64,000 bases of DNA from Pseudomonas synxantha BG33R (GCF_000263715.2 NZ_CM001514.1:1350936-1414935); one strand, 5' to 3'; shown: positions 23,281-32,088, counted from the first letter of the stretch. Notes: generated by a model not told the origin, from the letters alone. Translations and numbers: made by a program.

Positions 23281-26200
23281 ATGTCTAAAATCGCAACAGC
23301 GCCTGCTGCAAAGCATCGGCGCCGGCCTACTGCTGCCCGCGTTTTGGGCGCCAAGGGGGGCGAGCAGAAGCCATACACGCCCTACAAGGCACCCGATACT
23401 GCGCTTTCTGTTGCCACTGTAAAATTGCTCTATGCCTTGAGTGAGGGCCCAATCGTCGGCCTGGTCGATGATAAGAAGTCGGTAAAACTCAACGGCACGC
23501 CGCTGGTCTCGCCTGACGGTAGCGAGAACTTTCCCGGTACCGTTTGGGATTTCCGCCCGGGCACTGTGGACCAAGAACACATTCCAGGCTTTCCGGCCAT
23601 TGAGAACGAGGCGTCCCAGGGGCTGCCGGTTGAGTTGAAGTCGGATAACGCCTGGACGCGTGCGATCACTGATCAGCAGTTGTCGGCTGTGCGCATCCGT
23701 TTGTCCTGGCCGCAAATTTGGCAGGTCAAGACGAATGGCGACCAGATCGGCTACCGCATCGACTACGCCATTGATCTTTCCGTAGATGGCGGAAGCTATC
23801 AAACGGTTTTGTCGGCGACCCTGGACGACAAAGGGACAACCGAATACGAGCGCACCCATCGAATCGACCTCCCTGAGGGCTTCACCAGTGCGCTGGTTCG
23901 CGTGCGCCGACTCACCCCCAACCGAAACGATTCCAATTTTGCGGACCTGATGCGCATCAAGGGGCTGACGGAGGTAATCGACAAGAAGCTCCGCTATCCG
24001 AACCTGGCGCTGGGCGGCCTGCAGTTCGATGCCAAGCAATTCCAGGACACGCCAAAGGCCAGCTTCCTGATGCGCGGCCGAATTATTCAGGTACCGACGA
24101 ATTACAACCCAGAGACCCGGACCTATACAGGTGACTGGAACGGCACCTTTAAGCTTGCCTATACAAATAACCCGGTCTGGGTTTGGCGCGACCTGCTGTT
24201 GCATCGTCGCTATGGCTTGGGCCGCCGCATCACCGCTGACATGGTGGATCACTGGACGCTGTACGAGATCGGTCGCTATTGCGACGTGATGGTGCCAGAC
24301 GGCAAGGGCGGTATGCAGCCGCGTATGACCACCAATGTCTATATTCAGGATTCGATTGAGGGATACGCGCTCCTTTCGGATCTGGCCAGCGTGTTCCGTG
24401 GCAGCAGCTGCTGGAACGGCTCGCAGGTCACTATGGTGGCGGACATTCCCGGCAACGAGGACGGCTACGTTTTCACCCGCTCGAACATTATTGGCGAGTT
24501 CGAGATGGTGGGTGCCGCCTATCCTGATCGGCACACCAGGGCAAAAGTCGCATGGGATAACCCGGAAAACGAGTTCAAGACCCAACCGGCTCCGGTAACC
24601 AATGAGGAACTGATCGGCGCCCTCGGGCACCGGATGCTGGATATCTCGCGTTTCGGCTGTACCGTGGAGGGAGAAGCAATCCGTCACGGTATCTGGGCGC
24701 TCAAGTCTGAGCAGTATGAGGAGTGGTCGGTAAGCTTCACCACCGGCATGGAAGGCCGCAACGTCGAGCCTGGCCAGATTATCTGCGTGGCAGATGAAAC
24801 CTTCGCTGGCCGGCCAAATGGCGGTCGGATCAGTGCGGCCACCAGGCGCGTGATAACTCTCGACATTGACGCCGAGGTACACGAGGAGGACCGTCTGATC
24901 CTCAACTTGCCGAGCGGCAAATCCGAAGGTCGTATCGTAAAGTCGGTCTCCGGGCGCCTGGTCACCGTCATGGCAGACTATTCGGAGCTCCCAGAGGCTG
25001 AATGCAGTTGGTCCGTGGAAAGTGCTGATCTGGCCGTGATGCGCTTTCGTGTGCAGACCATCGAGCCGCAAGGGCTGCACCAGTTCAAGATAGCTGCCAC
25101 TCAACATGAGCCCCTTAAGTACCAGGCGATCGACACTGGCGCACGCATTGACCCACAGCCAACGAGCATCATTCCACCAGGGGTGATGTCTCCGCCGGAT
25201 AACGTCAGCATCGAGGCGCGCAGCGTCGTATCGCAAGGCATTGCTGTTACCAGTATGCGTATCACCTGGGACTCGGTACCGGGGGCCATTGCGTACAACG
25301 TGGAATGGCGCAAGGACAGCGGAAACTGGATCCGCTTGCCGCGCACGGGGAGCTTGGGTGCAGAAGTTGAGGGCATCTACAGCGGTCGCTACGTTGCTCG
25401 GGTTAGCTCGGTCAACGCAATGGACGTGGCCTCTATTTGGGGCGCCAGCCCTGAAGTGATGCTGACAGGCAAGACCGGCCTGCCACCGGCGGTGTCGTTC
25501 CTAACCACCACCAGCCTTGTATATGGCATTGGCATTCAGTGGGGATTCCCACCAGGTGCAGAGGACACTGAGCGCACGGAACTTTGGTACAGCCAAACGG
25601 CTGACCTGGCGACCGCGATAAAGCTGAGCGACTTCAGTTACCCGCAAGCCAAGCACGAAATGCACAGCCTGTTGGCTGGCGCGAGTCTGTTCTTCTGGGC
25701 TCGCCTGGTGGATCGGACCGGCAACGTCGGCCCATTCTTCCCTGTACCTGGTGCGGTCAATGGTCAGGCCAGTTCGGATCAATCCGAGTATGAAAAATAC
25801 TTTGCGGACAAGATCGGAAAGGGCGCCCTGTACCAAAGCCTTCGAGAAGAGATCGAGCTGATTACAGGTGATGGTCCAGGATCTGTGAATGAACGCCTGG
25901 AGGAGGCCAAGCAGGAACTTGAAGACCTGATCAAGAAAGTGAGCGATGCCCTCGCTTACGACCCGGCAAAGCCGTATTTGAAGGGCGAAATCGTGCGTCT
26001 GGATCAACGCCTCTACCAAGCGAAAGGCCCTGTGCCTGTCGGCGCAACGCCGCCCGACGCCACGTACTGGACCGATATTGGCACCATCATTGAGACCACT
26101 GACGCGCTGGTGTCGCAGGTCCAGATCATCGAAACCAAGATCGAGGAAATCGACGGCAAGGTGTTGGCCACCGCTACCTCCGTCGAGGCGTTGCGTTCTG

Positions 26201-27276
26201 CTGCTCGGGGTGATGATGGCGCTGGCGATCTTGCCGACGCAGTCAAGGGTTGGACATCCACGGCGGATCTTGCCGTTGAGCGTAAAACCCGAGCCAGCGA
26301 AAATGATGCGATGGCCCAGCAATTGCTGACCTTGGGCGCACAGGTTGGTGACAACAAGTCGTCGCTGACGGTGCTTGAGCAGGTTGTTGCCACCAACCGC
26401 GAAACGTCCGCAACGCAGATCACCCAACTCAAGAGTGACCTGTCTGCGGTTGATCAAAAGGCGATCGGCAATGCCCAAGCGATTAATGGCCTCGACACGA
26501 AGGTCACCAACTTGGACGGGCGGGTCACGGCCCAGGCATCCAGCAATGAATCACTGCGTGCTTCGGTGCGTGGTGACGACGGCGCCGGCGAACTGGCGGG
26601 GGCGTTGAAAGCGTATGAGTCCACCGCAAGTATCGCCCAGCAGATGCGTGTTGAAGCATCTCGCGAATTAGCAACTGCTGAGCGGCTGACTACCTTGCAG
26701 GCCGGGATTGATAGCGCGAAGGGGCTTATTCAGCAGGAGGAGCTGGTAAGAGCCACAGCGATAGAAGTGCAGTCCAAACGGACTGATACGGTCCAGGCCA
26801 GTCTGGGCCAGACCAATGCATCGGTTCAGCAGGTGAGTCAGGTCGTAGCGGGCCTTGACGGCAAGGTATCGGCACAGACAACCATCAAGGCCCAGACCAA
26901 TGTGGACGGAAAGAAAGTAATGGCGGGGCTCGCTCTGGGCAGCGATGGGGAGACGTCCGAAATTCTGGCGTTTGCTCAGCGATTCGCCATTATCGACGAG
27001 GTCAGTGGCGCTGCAACTTTCCCGTTTGTGGTTTCTGGCGGGCAGGTGTTCATTAGTTCGGCAGTAATTAAGACGGGCATGATCACCAATGCCATGATCG
27101 GTAATTACATTCAGTCAAATAACTACGTGGCAGGGGTCAGCGGGTGGAGGCTTTCATTCGACGGTACGTTTGAAATGAACGGGAATATTGCTGGCCTTGG
27201 CACCATGAGGCTAACCAATACATTCCTTAAATTCATTTACGCCAACGGTGTGGTTGGTATTGATCTGAGTCTCTAA
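23281..27276 (+). CDS. Central tail tip/host-specificity protein, lambda gpJ type
   Basis: A 1331-residue gpJ. The N-terminal part (about 25-600) has the conserved GAKGG start, LLYALSEGPIVGLVDDKKS, LLLHRRYGLGRRI and WSVSFTTGMEGRNVEPGQI. Fibronectin-III-like modules follow (about 630-850). The C-terminal stalk (about 880-1230) is helical with two imperfect repeats of about 50 residues, each opening with LRxxxRGDDGAGxLA. The tip ends with IQSNNYVAGVSGWRLSFDGT, the motif also seen in the gene at 10116. It should bind the host receptor. AAGGA precedes the ATG. Confidence 0.93.
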   Translation: MSKIATAPAAKHRRRPTAARVLGAKGGEQKPYTPYKAPDTALSVATVKLLYALSEGPIVGLVDDKKSVKLNGTPLVSPDGSENFPGTVWDFRPGTVDQEHIPGFPAIENEASQGLPVELKSDNAWTRAITDQQLSAVRIRLSWPQIWQVKTNGDQIGYRIDYAIDLSVDGGSYQTVLSATLDDKGTTEYERTHRIDLPEGFTSALVRVRRLTPNRNDSNFADLMRIKGLTEVIDKKLRYPNLALGGLQFDAKQFQDTPKASFLMRGRIIQVPTNYNPETRTYTGDWNGTFKLAYTNNPVWVWRDLLLHRRYGLGRRITADMVDHWTLYEIGRYCDVMVPDGKGGMQPRMTTNVYIQDSIEGYALLSDLASVFRGSSCWNGSQVTMVADIPGNEDGYVFTRSNIIGEFEMVGAAYPDRHTRAKVAWDNPENEFKTQPAPVTNEELIGALGHRMLDISRFGCTVEGEAIRHGIWALKSEQYEEWSVSFTTGMEGRNVEPGQIICVADETFAGRPNGGRISAATRRVITLDIDAEVHEEDRLILNLPSGKSEGRIVKSVSGRLVTVMADYSELPEAECSWSVESADLAVMRFRVQTIEPQGLHQFKIAATQHEPLKYQAIDTGARIDPQPTSIIPPGVMSPPDNVSIEARSVVSQGIAVTSMRITWDSVPGAIAYNVEWRKDSGNWIRLPRTGSLGAEVEGIYSGRYVARVSSVNAMDVASIWGASPEVMLTGKTGLPPAVSFLTTTSLVYGIGIQWGFPPGAEDTERTELWYSQTADLATAIKLSDFSYPQAKHEMHSLLAGASLFFWARLVDRTGNVGPFFPVPGAVNGQASSDQSEYEKYFADKIGKGALYQSLREEIELITGDGPGSVNERLEEAKQELEDLIKKVSDALAYDPAKPYLKGEIVRLDQRLYQAKGPVPVGATPPDATYWTDIGTIIETTDALVSQVQIIETKIEEIDGKVLATATSVEALRSAARGDDGAGDLADAVKGWTSTADLAVERKTRASENDAMAQQLLTLGAQVGDNKSSLTVLEQVVATNRETSATQITQLKSDLSAVDQKAIGNAQAINGLDTKVTNLDGRVTAQASSNESLRASVRGDDGAGELAGALKAYESTASIAQQMRVEASRELATAERLTTLQAGIDSAKGLIQQEELVRATAIEVQSKRTDTVQASLGQTNASVQQVSQVVAGLDGKVSAQTTIKAQTNVDGKKVMAGLALGSDGETSEILAFAQRFAIIDEVSGAATFPFVVSGGQVFISSAVIKTGMITNAMIGNYIQSNNYVAGVSGWRLSFDGTFEMNGNIAGLGTMRLTNTFLKFIYANGVVGIDLSL

Positions 27277-27277
27277 T

Positions 27278-27583
27278 ATGGTCGGATTAGTAATAAGGGA
27301 TCGCGATACGGGTCTGGTTAAAGTCGATATGACTATGAGTATTAGCCAGACCCAAGGATCAGTGGTTACCAACTCTGCGAATGGTTCAATAGCGATCCCG
27401 GCACCGCCCCCTGGAAAGGTCCAGTTTCCAATCGTCGTTCCTCTTCAGGACAGGCAGCTCGAAAAGGGAAAGGTCCCGTCGGTAACCATATCCAACGGGG
27501 TTCTCTCTTGGATCTACTCGTACAACACCAATGGCTGGGGTAATTTTTCAGCCAATTGCATTATTTACTACGGTTATTATTAA
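27278..27583 (+). CDS. Tail-tip accessory protein, unknown
   Basis: A 101-residue, beta-rich protein with a Pro-rich centre (IAIPAPPPGKVQFPIVVP) and an aromatic C-terminus. It starts 2 bases after the gpJ stop and overlaps the next gene by one base. The F-type tailocin has a small gene of similar size at the equivalent position (55164), which suggests a tip- or fibre-associated structural role. GC content falls from this gene onward. Confidence 0.6.
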   Translation: MVGLVIRDRDTGLVKVDMTMSISQTQGSVVTNSANGSIAIPAPPPGKVQFPIVVPLQDRQLEKGKVPSVTISNGVLSWIYSYNTNGWGNFSANCIIYYGYY

Positions 27584-28485
27584 TGGCTAATCTCGTAGTT
27601 AAAAAACAAGATGGCAGTCTTCTGTTTGATACGGCCAAAATTACCTATGGTCTTGTGAAAAGCGGAAACCTGAGCGTCATCGAGACCTGGTGGCGCCGGA
27701 GTTTTAAAGGAGGGAACGTAGATCCTAATTGGGGGGGGAACTGGACAAGCTCAGGTGTAAGTCCTAGCGTTGCCTTGTCAGATGTTATTTATGGCTTCAC
27801 TGTGGTTGGAGCCTCGTCGCCAATCGTGTTTCTCACTGGCAGCGGCTGCTTGCAGGGGACAAAGATTTCCGGCGATTCAATGACTTTTCTTTACACCAAC
27901 GCAAGCGTAAATACTAAGTTCTATTGCTTTGATTTGATGAAGGACGCTATTGCGGGGTCTCCGTACTTGAAAACCCGGCAAACGGACGGTGCAATGACGT
28001 TTAACTCTCTGCAACTGGCCTTGAATGTAGTTGCATCCATTCAAGCGCCTCCGCCGACGGGAACGCAGGAGTCGCAATATCCAATCCCATCGGGTAGCAG
28101 GCCATACGCGAATGCCGTCTTGAATGTTGAGCAGCGCGAAACACCTCCCAGTTACCAGTCAAATATATTTACCGCCAAGGTAACGATTAATATCAAGCCG
28201 GGCGTTGAGTACGCCGCGTACCTTCCCTGGAGTAGGGGGTGTCAGATCTGGTTGTACGGTCTCAATGAGTCGAAGCCGACCTATCGTTATGGGGGGAGCG
28301 AGGGGTGTGGCGGTGTCGTAGGAGGCATTCAGTTTATGTTCGGGCCTGCTGGGGGGACACCTCAAGATCACCCGACGGTTGTGAGTGGTACTCCAATGCC
28401 ACCAAACTTTTCGCAAGTTGCAACGGATAGGCTACCGACCGCGTTGGTGATCGAGACGGCCAACCTGCCATTTCCCTTCAACTGA
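27583..28485 (+). CDS. Tail-associated protein following gpJ, unknown
   Basis: A 300-residue protein from the ATG at 27583, which shares a base with the previous stop. It is beta-rich, with many Gly, Ser and Tyr residues and no membrane segment, as expected for an exposed virion protein. It has lower GC than its neighbours and runs of G unusual for the region, suggesting recent exchange. By position it corresponds to the gene at 55433 in the tailocin. I cannot assign a domain. Confidence 0.6.
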   Translation: MANLVVKKQDGSLLFDTAKITYGLVKSGNLSVIETWWRRSFKGGNVDPNWGGNWTSSGVSPSVALSDVIYGFTVVGASSPIVFLTGSGCLQGTKISGDSMTFLYTNASVNTKFYCFDLMKDAIAGSPYLKTRQTDGAMTFNSLQLALNVVASIQAPPPTGTQESQYPIPSGSRPYANAVLNVEQRETPPSYQSNIFTAKVTINIKPGVEYAAYLPWSRGCQIWLYGLNESKPTYRYGGSEGCGGVVGGIQFMFGPAGGTPQDHPTVVSGTPMPPNFSQVATDRLPTALVIETANLPFPFN

Positions 28486-28502
28486 TTTATTAGCTCAAAG
28501 AG

Positions 28503-28526
28503 CCCGCCGTGTGCGGGTAATTTTTT
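28503..28526 (+). terminator. Hairpin with T tract before the fibre gene
   Basis: CCCGC / GCGGG with a 5-nt loop, then AA and six T residues. The ribosome-binding site of the fibre gene (TGGAGAAA) follows immediately, so this may be a partial terminator or a module boundary rather than an operon end. Confidence 0.6.
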
Positions 28527-28540
28527 GTCTGGAGAAAAAT

Positions 28541-29302
28541 ATGGCTTCTTGGTTTTCAGAAGGAACCGTCACCGTCAATAACGGCAACACCGTTGTGACT
28601 GGTGTCGGTACGAAGTTTTCAAACTGCCGCTCTGGCGATATGTTTGTCGGTCCAGATAACGGCGTCTATCAGGTTATAAACCCGTCGAGCGATACCTCCG
28701 TGTCGATCTCGCCGGCTTATCGCGGAGCCAATGCCTCCGGCGCGTCCTACGGCATTGTCCCTGTAAACGGCTACCCAAAGGCCCTGGCCGATGCGGTCAA
28801 CCTGATGGTTCAGCAGTGGGGAGCCACGCTCGCAGGACTTGGTCCCGTCTCCAGTATGGCGGTTGTCCCGTTTGCAAATGGTGGTACAGGTACTACCACC
28901 AAGGCAGCAGCCAAGGTGGCACTGGACCTGGGTACCGCTTCTGCAAAAAACTTTGGCCTTACTAACGGCGACTTGATTCCGGCGGGCGTACTCAGCGGGA
29001 TGTTTTCCAATGTTGCCCCAGACGCCTATCAAATGGACAGACCTGGCGAGCCCGGGCAACAAGGAGCTTTCTACAAGTTTCTGAATAACGGATCTTCGTC
29101 TGGGCTGAGCTACTCAACCCTGATTCGAATTCCGTACAACGTTGGATATGAGGCGCAGATTTTCATTCCTGTGTCGCAAGGCACCGGTTCGCTGCTCTTC
29201 CGCACCACGCCTGGTGCCGCTGGAACCTTCGGCCCCACGTATAGCGTTTACCACACTGGAAACACCACTCGTGCCGCAGACGGCACCTTAAAGGCTATTT
29301 AA
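28541..29302 (+). CDS. Tail fibre protein
   Basis: A 253-residue protein; ATG at 28541 has TGGAGAAA upstream. Residues 1-90 look like the fibre attachment domain (ASWFSEGTVTVNNGNTVVTG, then SISPAYRGANASG). A FANGGTGTTTKAAAK turn follows, then a beta-rich C-terminal domain ending YHTGNTTRAADGTLKAI. That ending is shared in pattern with the tailocin fibre at 56210 (ADGSIKAI). It should bind the host surface, with its chaperone encoded next. Confidence 0.82.
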   Translation: MASWFSEGTVTVNNGNTVVTGVGTKFSNCRSGDMFVGPDNGVYQVINPSSDTSVSISPAYRGANASGASYGIVPVNGYPKALADAVNLMVQQWGATLAGLGPVSSMAVVPFANGGTGTTTKAAAKVALDLGTASAKNFGLTNGDLIPAGVLSGMFSNVAPDAYQMDRPGEPGQQGAFYKFLNNGSSSGLSYSTLIRIPYNVGYEAQIFIPVSQGTGSLLFRTTPGAAGTFGPTYSVYHTGNTTRAADGTLKAI

Positions 29303-29857
29303 ATGACTACTCGCGCAGCGGTAAACATTCTAGGCGCAACTGGCGCTGTCATTGACATCGCCTCCCTGGGTGTCGACTCCATTACCACAGAACACCCAGG
29401 CCCCGGCCAGTACCTGGTCTACGGCACGCTCGGGATGGCGCTGGCCCCTGAAGGTTGGGGCTACGTTTTGAACCAGATGGATGCGGCTTGCTCAGTAGCG
29501 ATCAGCTACCATGACGGAGTGCTGGCGGTGAGCGTTGCAAAAGACGGTGAGCCTGCAGATCTGGCACACAGTATTACTCTGCATGTGGCAGTTGACGCCC
29601 TGCCGGCCCAGGAGATTCCTCAATTGCCCCCAACTCCAGCCGATCCCCTGGAAGCCGCCCAGGAAGAAATCGCTAAGCTACGTTCAGCCGCCGACTACGC
29701 TATCGCGCCACTTCAGGATGCGGTTGATGTCGACGAAGCCACGGATGCGGAGCTCGCTGCCCTGAAGGTATGGAAGAAGTATCGGCTGGCGCTTAGCCGA
29801 GTGGTCGACCAGGCGGATTATCCGCAATCCATTGAATGGCCCGTCATTCCGGCTTAA
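29303..29857 (+). CDS. Tail fibre assembly chaperone
   Basis: A 184-residue protein abutting the fibre stop. The N-terminal half (about 1-100) has a small beta domain (GQYLVYGTLGMALAPEGWGY) that is also the whole of the tailocin protein at 57244. The C-terminal part (about 118-184) is the caudoviral tail-fibre-assembly domain, with AALKVWKKYRLALSRVVDQ and the ending YPQSIEWPVIPA. Such chaperones help fibre trimers fold and usually match their fibre specifically. Confidence 0.82.
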   Translation: MTTRAAVNILGATGAVIDIASLGVDSITTEHPGPGQYLVYGTLGMALAPEGWGYVLNQMDAACSVAISYHDGVLAVSVAKDGEPADLAHSITLHVAVDALPAQEIPQLPPTPADPLEAAQEEIAKLRSAADYAIAPLQDAVDVDEATDAELAALKVWKKYRLALSRVVDQADYPQSIEWPVIPA

Positions 29858-29877
29858 CGGGTACCGCGCACCACCAG

Positions 29878-29898
29878 CCGCCTTGAGCGGTATTTTTT
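29878..29898 (+). terminator. Hairpin with T tract before the endolysin gene
   Basis: A short CCGC / GCGG stem with a CTTGA loop, then TATTTTTT and the CGCCTGGAGAAA ribosome-binding region of the endolysin. Weak stem; probably a linker of the type repeated at other module boundaries in this window. Confidence 0.45.
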
Positions 29899-29914
29899 CG
29901 CCTGGAGAAAAGCC

Positions 29915-30448
29915 ATGCCTATCACCGAGCAGCAAATGCTGCAGATACTCCCGAACGCCGGCCGCAATGCCGGCGTTTTTGTTCCTGTGCTGAATGCGGC
30001 GATGAGTCGACACGCCATTGTCACCCCGCCGCGCATCGCGGCGTTCATCGCCCAGGTCGGGCATGAGTCGGGCCAGTTGCGTTACGTGCGGGAGATTTGG
30101 GGACCAACGCAGCAACAGGCCGGGTACGAAGGTCGTGCCGATCTGGGCAACACCGTGAAGGGTGACGGTTCCAGGTACCGTGGTCGTGGCCTGATCCAGG
30201 TCACTGGGCGTGCCAACTATGCCGCGTGCGGCGAGGCCCTGGGGCTGGACCTGATCAACAAGCCTGAATTGCTTGAGTTGCCCCAGCACGCCGCCATGTC
30301 AGCGGCCTGGTTCTGGTCGACCAAAGGCCTAAACACGCTGGCGGATCAGGGGCAGTTCGCGAAGATCACCCGACGTATCAACGGTGGGCTTACCGGCCAG
30401 GACGACCGCCAGGCGCTGTATGAAAAAGCGCTAAAGATCATGGGGTGA
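29915..30448 (+). CDS. Endolysin, glycoside hydrolase family 19 (chitinase-like)
   Basis: A 177-residue muramidase of the GH19 type. Motifs are AAFIAQVGHESGQLRYVRE (the Glu in GHESG is the expected acid), YRGRGLIQVTGRANY, and the terminal ITRRINGGLTGQDDRQ. No signal peptide, so it depends on the holin at 11160, which lies 18 kb upstream in the same late operon. A closely similar enzyme ends the tailocin cluster (59266). The start follows CTGGAGAAAAGCC. Confidence 0.92.
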   Translation: MPITEQQMLQILPNAGRNAGVFVPVLNAAMSRHAIVTPPRIAAFIAQVGHESGQLRYVREIWGPTQQQAGYEGRADLGNTVKGDGSRYRGRGLIQVTGRANYAACGEALGLDLINKPELLELPQHAAMSAAWFWSTKGLNTLADQGQFAKITRRINGGLTGQDDRQALYEKALKIMG

Positions 30449-30547
30449 AGCTGTCGCAGAAGATCTGCGAAAGGGTCGTGGTACACAAATATGCACTGAA
30501 AGTACTGGCGTTAATTGCGTGAGGTAGTTTTATATCTGTATAAAGCT

Positions 30548-31594
30548 CTACTGGAAATACCTCCTAATTGAAATCGAACCCAACTCGTTAAACCAGAACG
30601 GGTTGCCGTTGACTTCTACCATCTGATTAATCATCTTGCCCATGAGTCCAGATGGTATTTCGGAGTTTTTTCCCTCTGATACTCGCTGAAACTCACGAGC
30701 CATGCAGAAACTTATGAAGTCAGCTATTTCTAAGAGGAAATGACTTCCGGGTTGAACAAACTTTGGAGGATGGACTGCAATTCCTGCGCACAAATAAGTG
30801 AAAAGTCGAGTGTACTGGAGTCCTAAAAAGCACTCGTCAGCCCATCCCTCTTTTTTCGTTCCGTCTGTTGTGTCTTTAATGTTGTCAAACGTCCATCTTA
30901 TGCCCTTGTTATTTTCTCTGAATATTGATAGCGTGGTAAGTAATGCCTGTTTGTAGATGTCTTGCTTTTGATGTTTTAACGCAGAGGCTCGGTCTTTTTT
31001 GTTTTCTGGTAAAATTATCGCGTTTGAAAAGTTAAATGTTGAAAGGTGCGGCTTTAGGTTTTTAATTAGCTTCGAGAGTTTTTGGCCGTAAAATATTTTT
31101 TCTTGAACACTGCTGAAGCTAAAAACTCTATCTTCTCCGCTATCACTCCAAATTTGAGTGAAGTGGTGGGGCCAAAGCTCTGGTGCCACATCTGGACGTG
31201 CAACTAGTTTTAGCTTTTGAATTTTGTTTTTAGCGATATCGTGCTTGTCCTTGTGCAGTCCGACCAGTGATATGCAAAAGAAGCTAATCTGTTTGCCATT
31301 GCGGGTTATTATTCTTGCTGCCTCGTCTCCGAATAAATTCCAAGTGCTCTCTTTCTCTTTGATTGGGGTGTTGAAATGAAAGTCTTTTTTGCAATCTAAG
31401 CATGTTATTGGGAATGAGACAGGTACCCAGTGCCCTGAAGCGTCGGATAATTCAATTGGCTCCTTTGGGAAAAGTAAATCCTCAACCCAGTTAATATCAT
31501 TTTTGAAGCCGCAGTAGATGCATGTGGCCTTGACAGTATCTAAATCAACTGGGACGACGCCTGGGTTTTTTCTAAATGGCCTTTTGTCTACCAT
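30548..31594 (-). CDS. AT-rich moron protein with CxxC pairs, unknown function
   Basis: A 348-residue protein on the strand opposite to the late genes, with clearly lower GC than everything around it and its own strong site (AAGGAGGA). Two cysteine pairs near the N-terminus (CIYC about 26-29 and CLDC about 64-67) suggest a zinc-binding head. The rest is soluble and mixed alpha/beta, with a helical C-terminal third containing LQYTRLFTYLCAGIAV and FISFCMAREF. No family recognised. An independent, foreign gene at a prophage's right end beside the attachment site is the classic place for a lysogenic-conversion or phage-exclusion gene; that role is inferred from position only. Confidence 0.75.
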   Translation of the reverse strand: MVDKRPFRKNPGVVPVDLDTVKATCIYCGFKNDINWVEDLLFPKEPIELSDASGHWVPVSFPITCLDCKKDFHFNTPIKEKESTWNLFGDEAARIITRNGKQISFFCISLVGLHKDKHDIAKNKIQKLKLVARPDVAPELWPHHFTQIWSDSGEDRVFSFSSVQEKIFYGQKLSKLIKNLKPHLSTFNFSNAIILPENKKDRASALKHQKQDIYKQALLTTLSIFRENNKGIRWTFDNIKDTTDGTKKEGWADECFLGLQYTRLFTYLCAGIAVHPPKFVQPGSHFLLEIADFISFCMAREFQRVSEGKNSEIPSGLMGKMINQMVEVNGNPFWFNELGSISIRRYFQ

Positions 31595-31636
31595 ATACAG
31601 ATCCTCCTTTTCATAGTTGGTTTCGGCGCCCGAGCT

Positions 31637-31665
31637 GCGCCAAATACAAAAGTCGGATTTGGCGC
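31637..31665. repeat. Perfect 9-bp inverted repeat near the prophage end
   Basis: GCGCCAAAT (31637-31645) and ATTTGGCGC (31657-31665), separated by 11 bp. It lies just upstream of the moron gene and could be an operator for it or part of the attachment region. There is no T tract on either side that would make it a terminator. Confidence 0.6.
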
Positions 31666-31724
31666 TGCATCGATTCTTGCCATAATTTTGCCCGTTGGAT
31701 ATGTGGCGTAATATGGCAAGAAAG

Positions 31725-31800
31725 CTGTCTAATACTAGGTCGGGCTATCCCGGTTTTACAGGCCCTCCCACGCACTTCCTTTCTCATTAGTTTTAGACAG
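31725..31800. repeat. 13-bp inverted repeats, candidate integrase/excisionase arm sites
   Basis: CTGTCTAATACTA (31725-31737) is the inverse complement of TAGTTTTAGACAG (31788-31800) at 12 of 13 positions. The pair lies about 50 to 115 bp from the phage-mutS junction in non-coding phage DNA, where arm-type sites for tyrosine integrases usually occur. Identification is inferred from position and symmetry. Confidence 0.4.
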
Positions 31801-31825
31801 TGATTGGTTGGAAGCCAATGAACAC

Positions 31826-31850
31826 GTAGTCTTTAGGCTACTCAAGCCCA
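31826..31850. other. Prophage right attachment junction (attR) inside mutS
   Basis: Bases 31850 and above read as mutS codons 1-18; below about 31850 the sequence leaves mutS. An imperfect palindrome GTAGTC-TTTA-GGCTAC (31826-31841) sits at the junction and could be the core integrase site. The exact crossover cannot be fixed without the left junction, which lies outside the window. Confidence 0.65.
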
Positions 31851-31903
31851 TACTGCTGCATCATCGGGGTGTGGGAGGACAGGTCTGAAGTGTTTTTACT
31901 CAT
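31838..31903 (-). pseudogene. mutS: 5' fragment of mutS separated by prophage integration
   Basis: From the ATG complementary to 31901-31903 the frame reads MSKNTSDLSSHTPMMQQY, matching the conserved start of Pseudomonas MutS (which continues with Trp-Arg/Lys-Leu-Lys), then Gly-Leu-Glu and a TAG. The remaining more than 800 codons of this mismatch-repair ATPase must lie beyond the other prophage end. mutS upstream of the tailocin and cinA-recA is the known order in the P. fluorescens group, which supports the identification. No strong ribosome-binding site precedes this ATG, so the native start could be slightly different. Confidence 0.85.
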
Positions 31904-32044
31904 TGGGTAGTAGGCAAATTCGTTGAAAGTGATGGGGCAAAGGGGGCGCTTGGCCCAGCATTTTTTGCGATGGCGGCAAGGTTAACACGCGAGGTCGGCC
32001 CTTCGCAGGTCGCAAACGGCTAGGTAAAACGCAAATTAACCCAA

Positions 32045-32076
32045 TAAAAAGCCCGGCACAGGGCCGGGCTTCGAAA
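32045..32076 (-). terminator. Intrinsic terminator of the zeta-toxin locus (leftward)
   Basis: Read on the minus strand: AAGCCCGGC(C) / GCCGGGCTT with a short loop followed by TTTTA. It lies 13 bases after the stop of the small gene at 32089-32256 and before the mutS start, so it insulates mutS from the upstream locus. Confidence 0.8.
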
Positions 32077-32088
32077 GGCGGTGTGCAA

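Noticed and set aside
23101..25236. 711-codon minus-strand frame opposite the prophage gpI/gpJ
   Set aside because: Same reasoning: antisense to a well-supported gene with no independent features.
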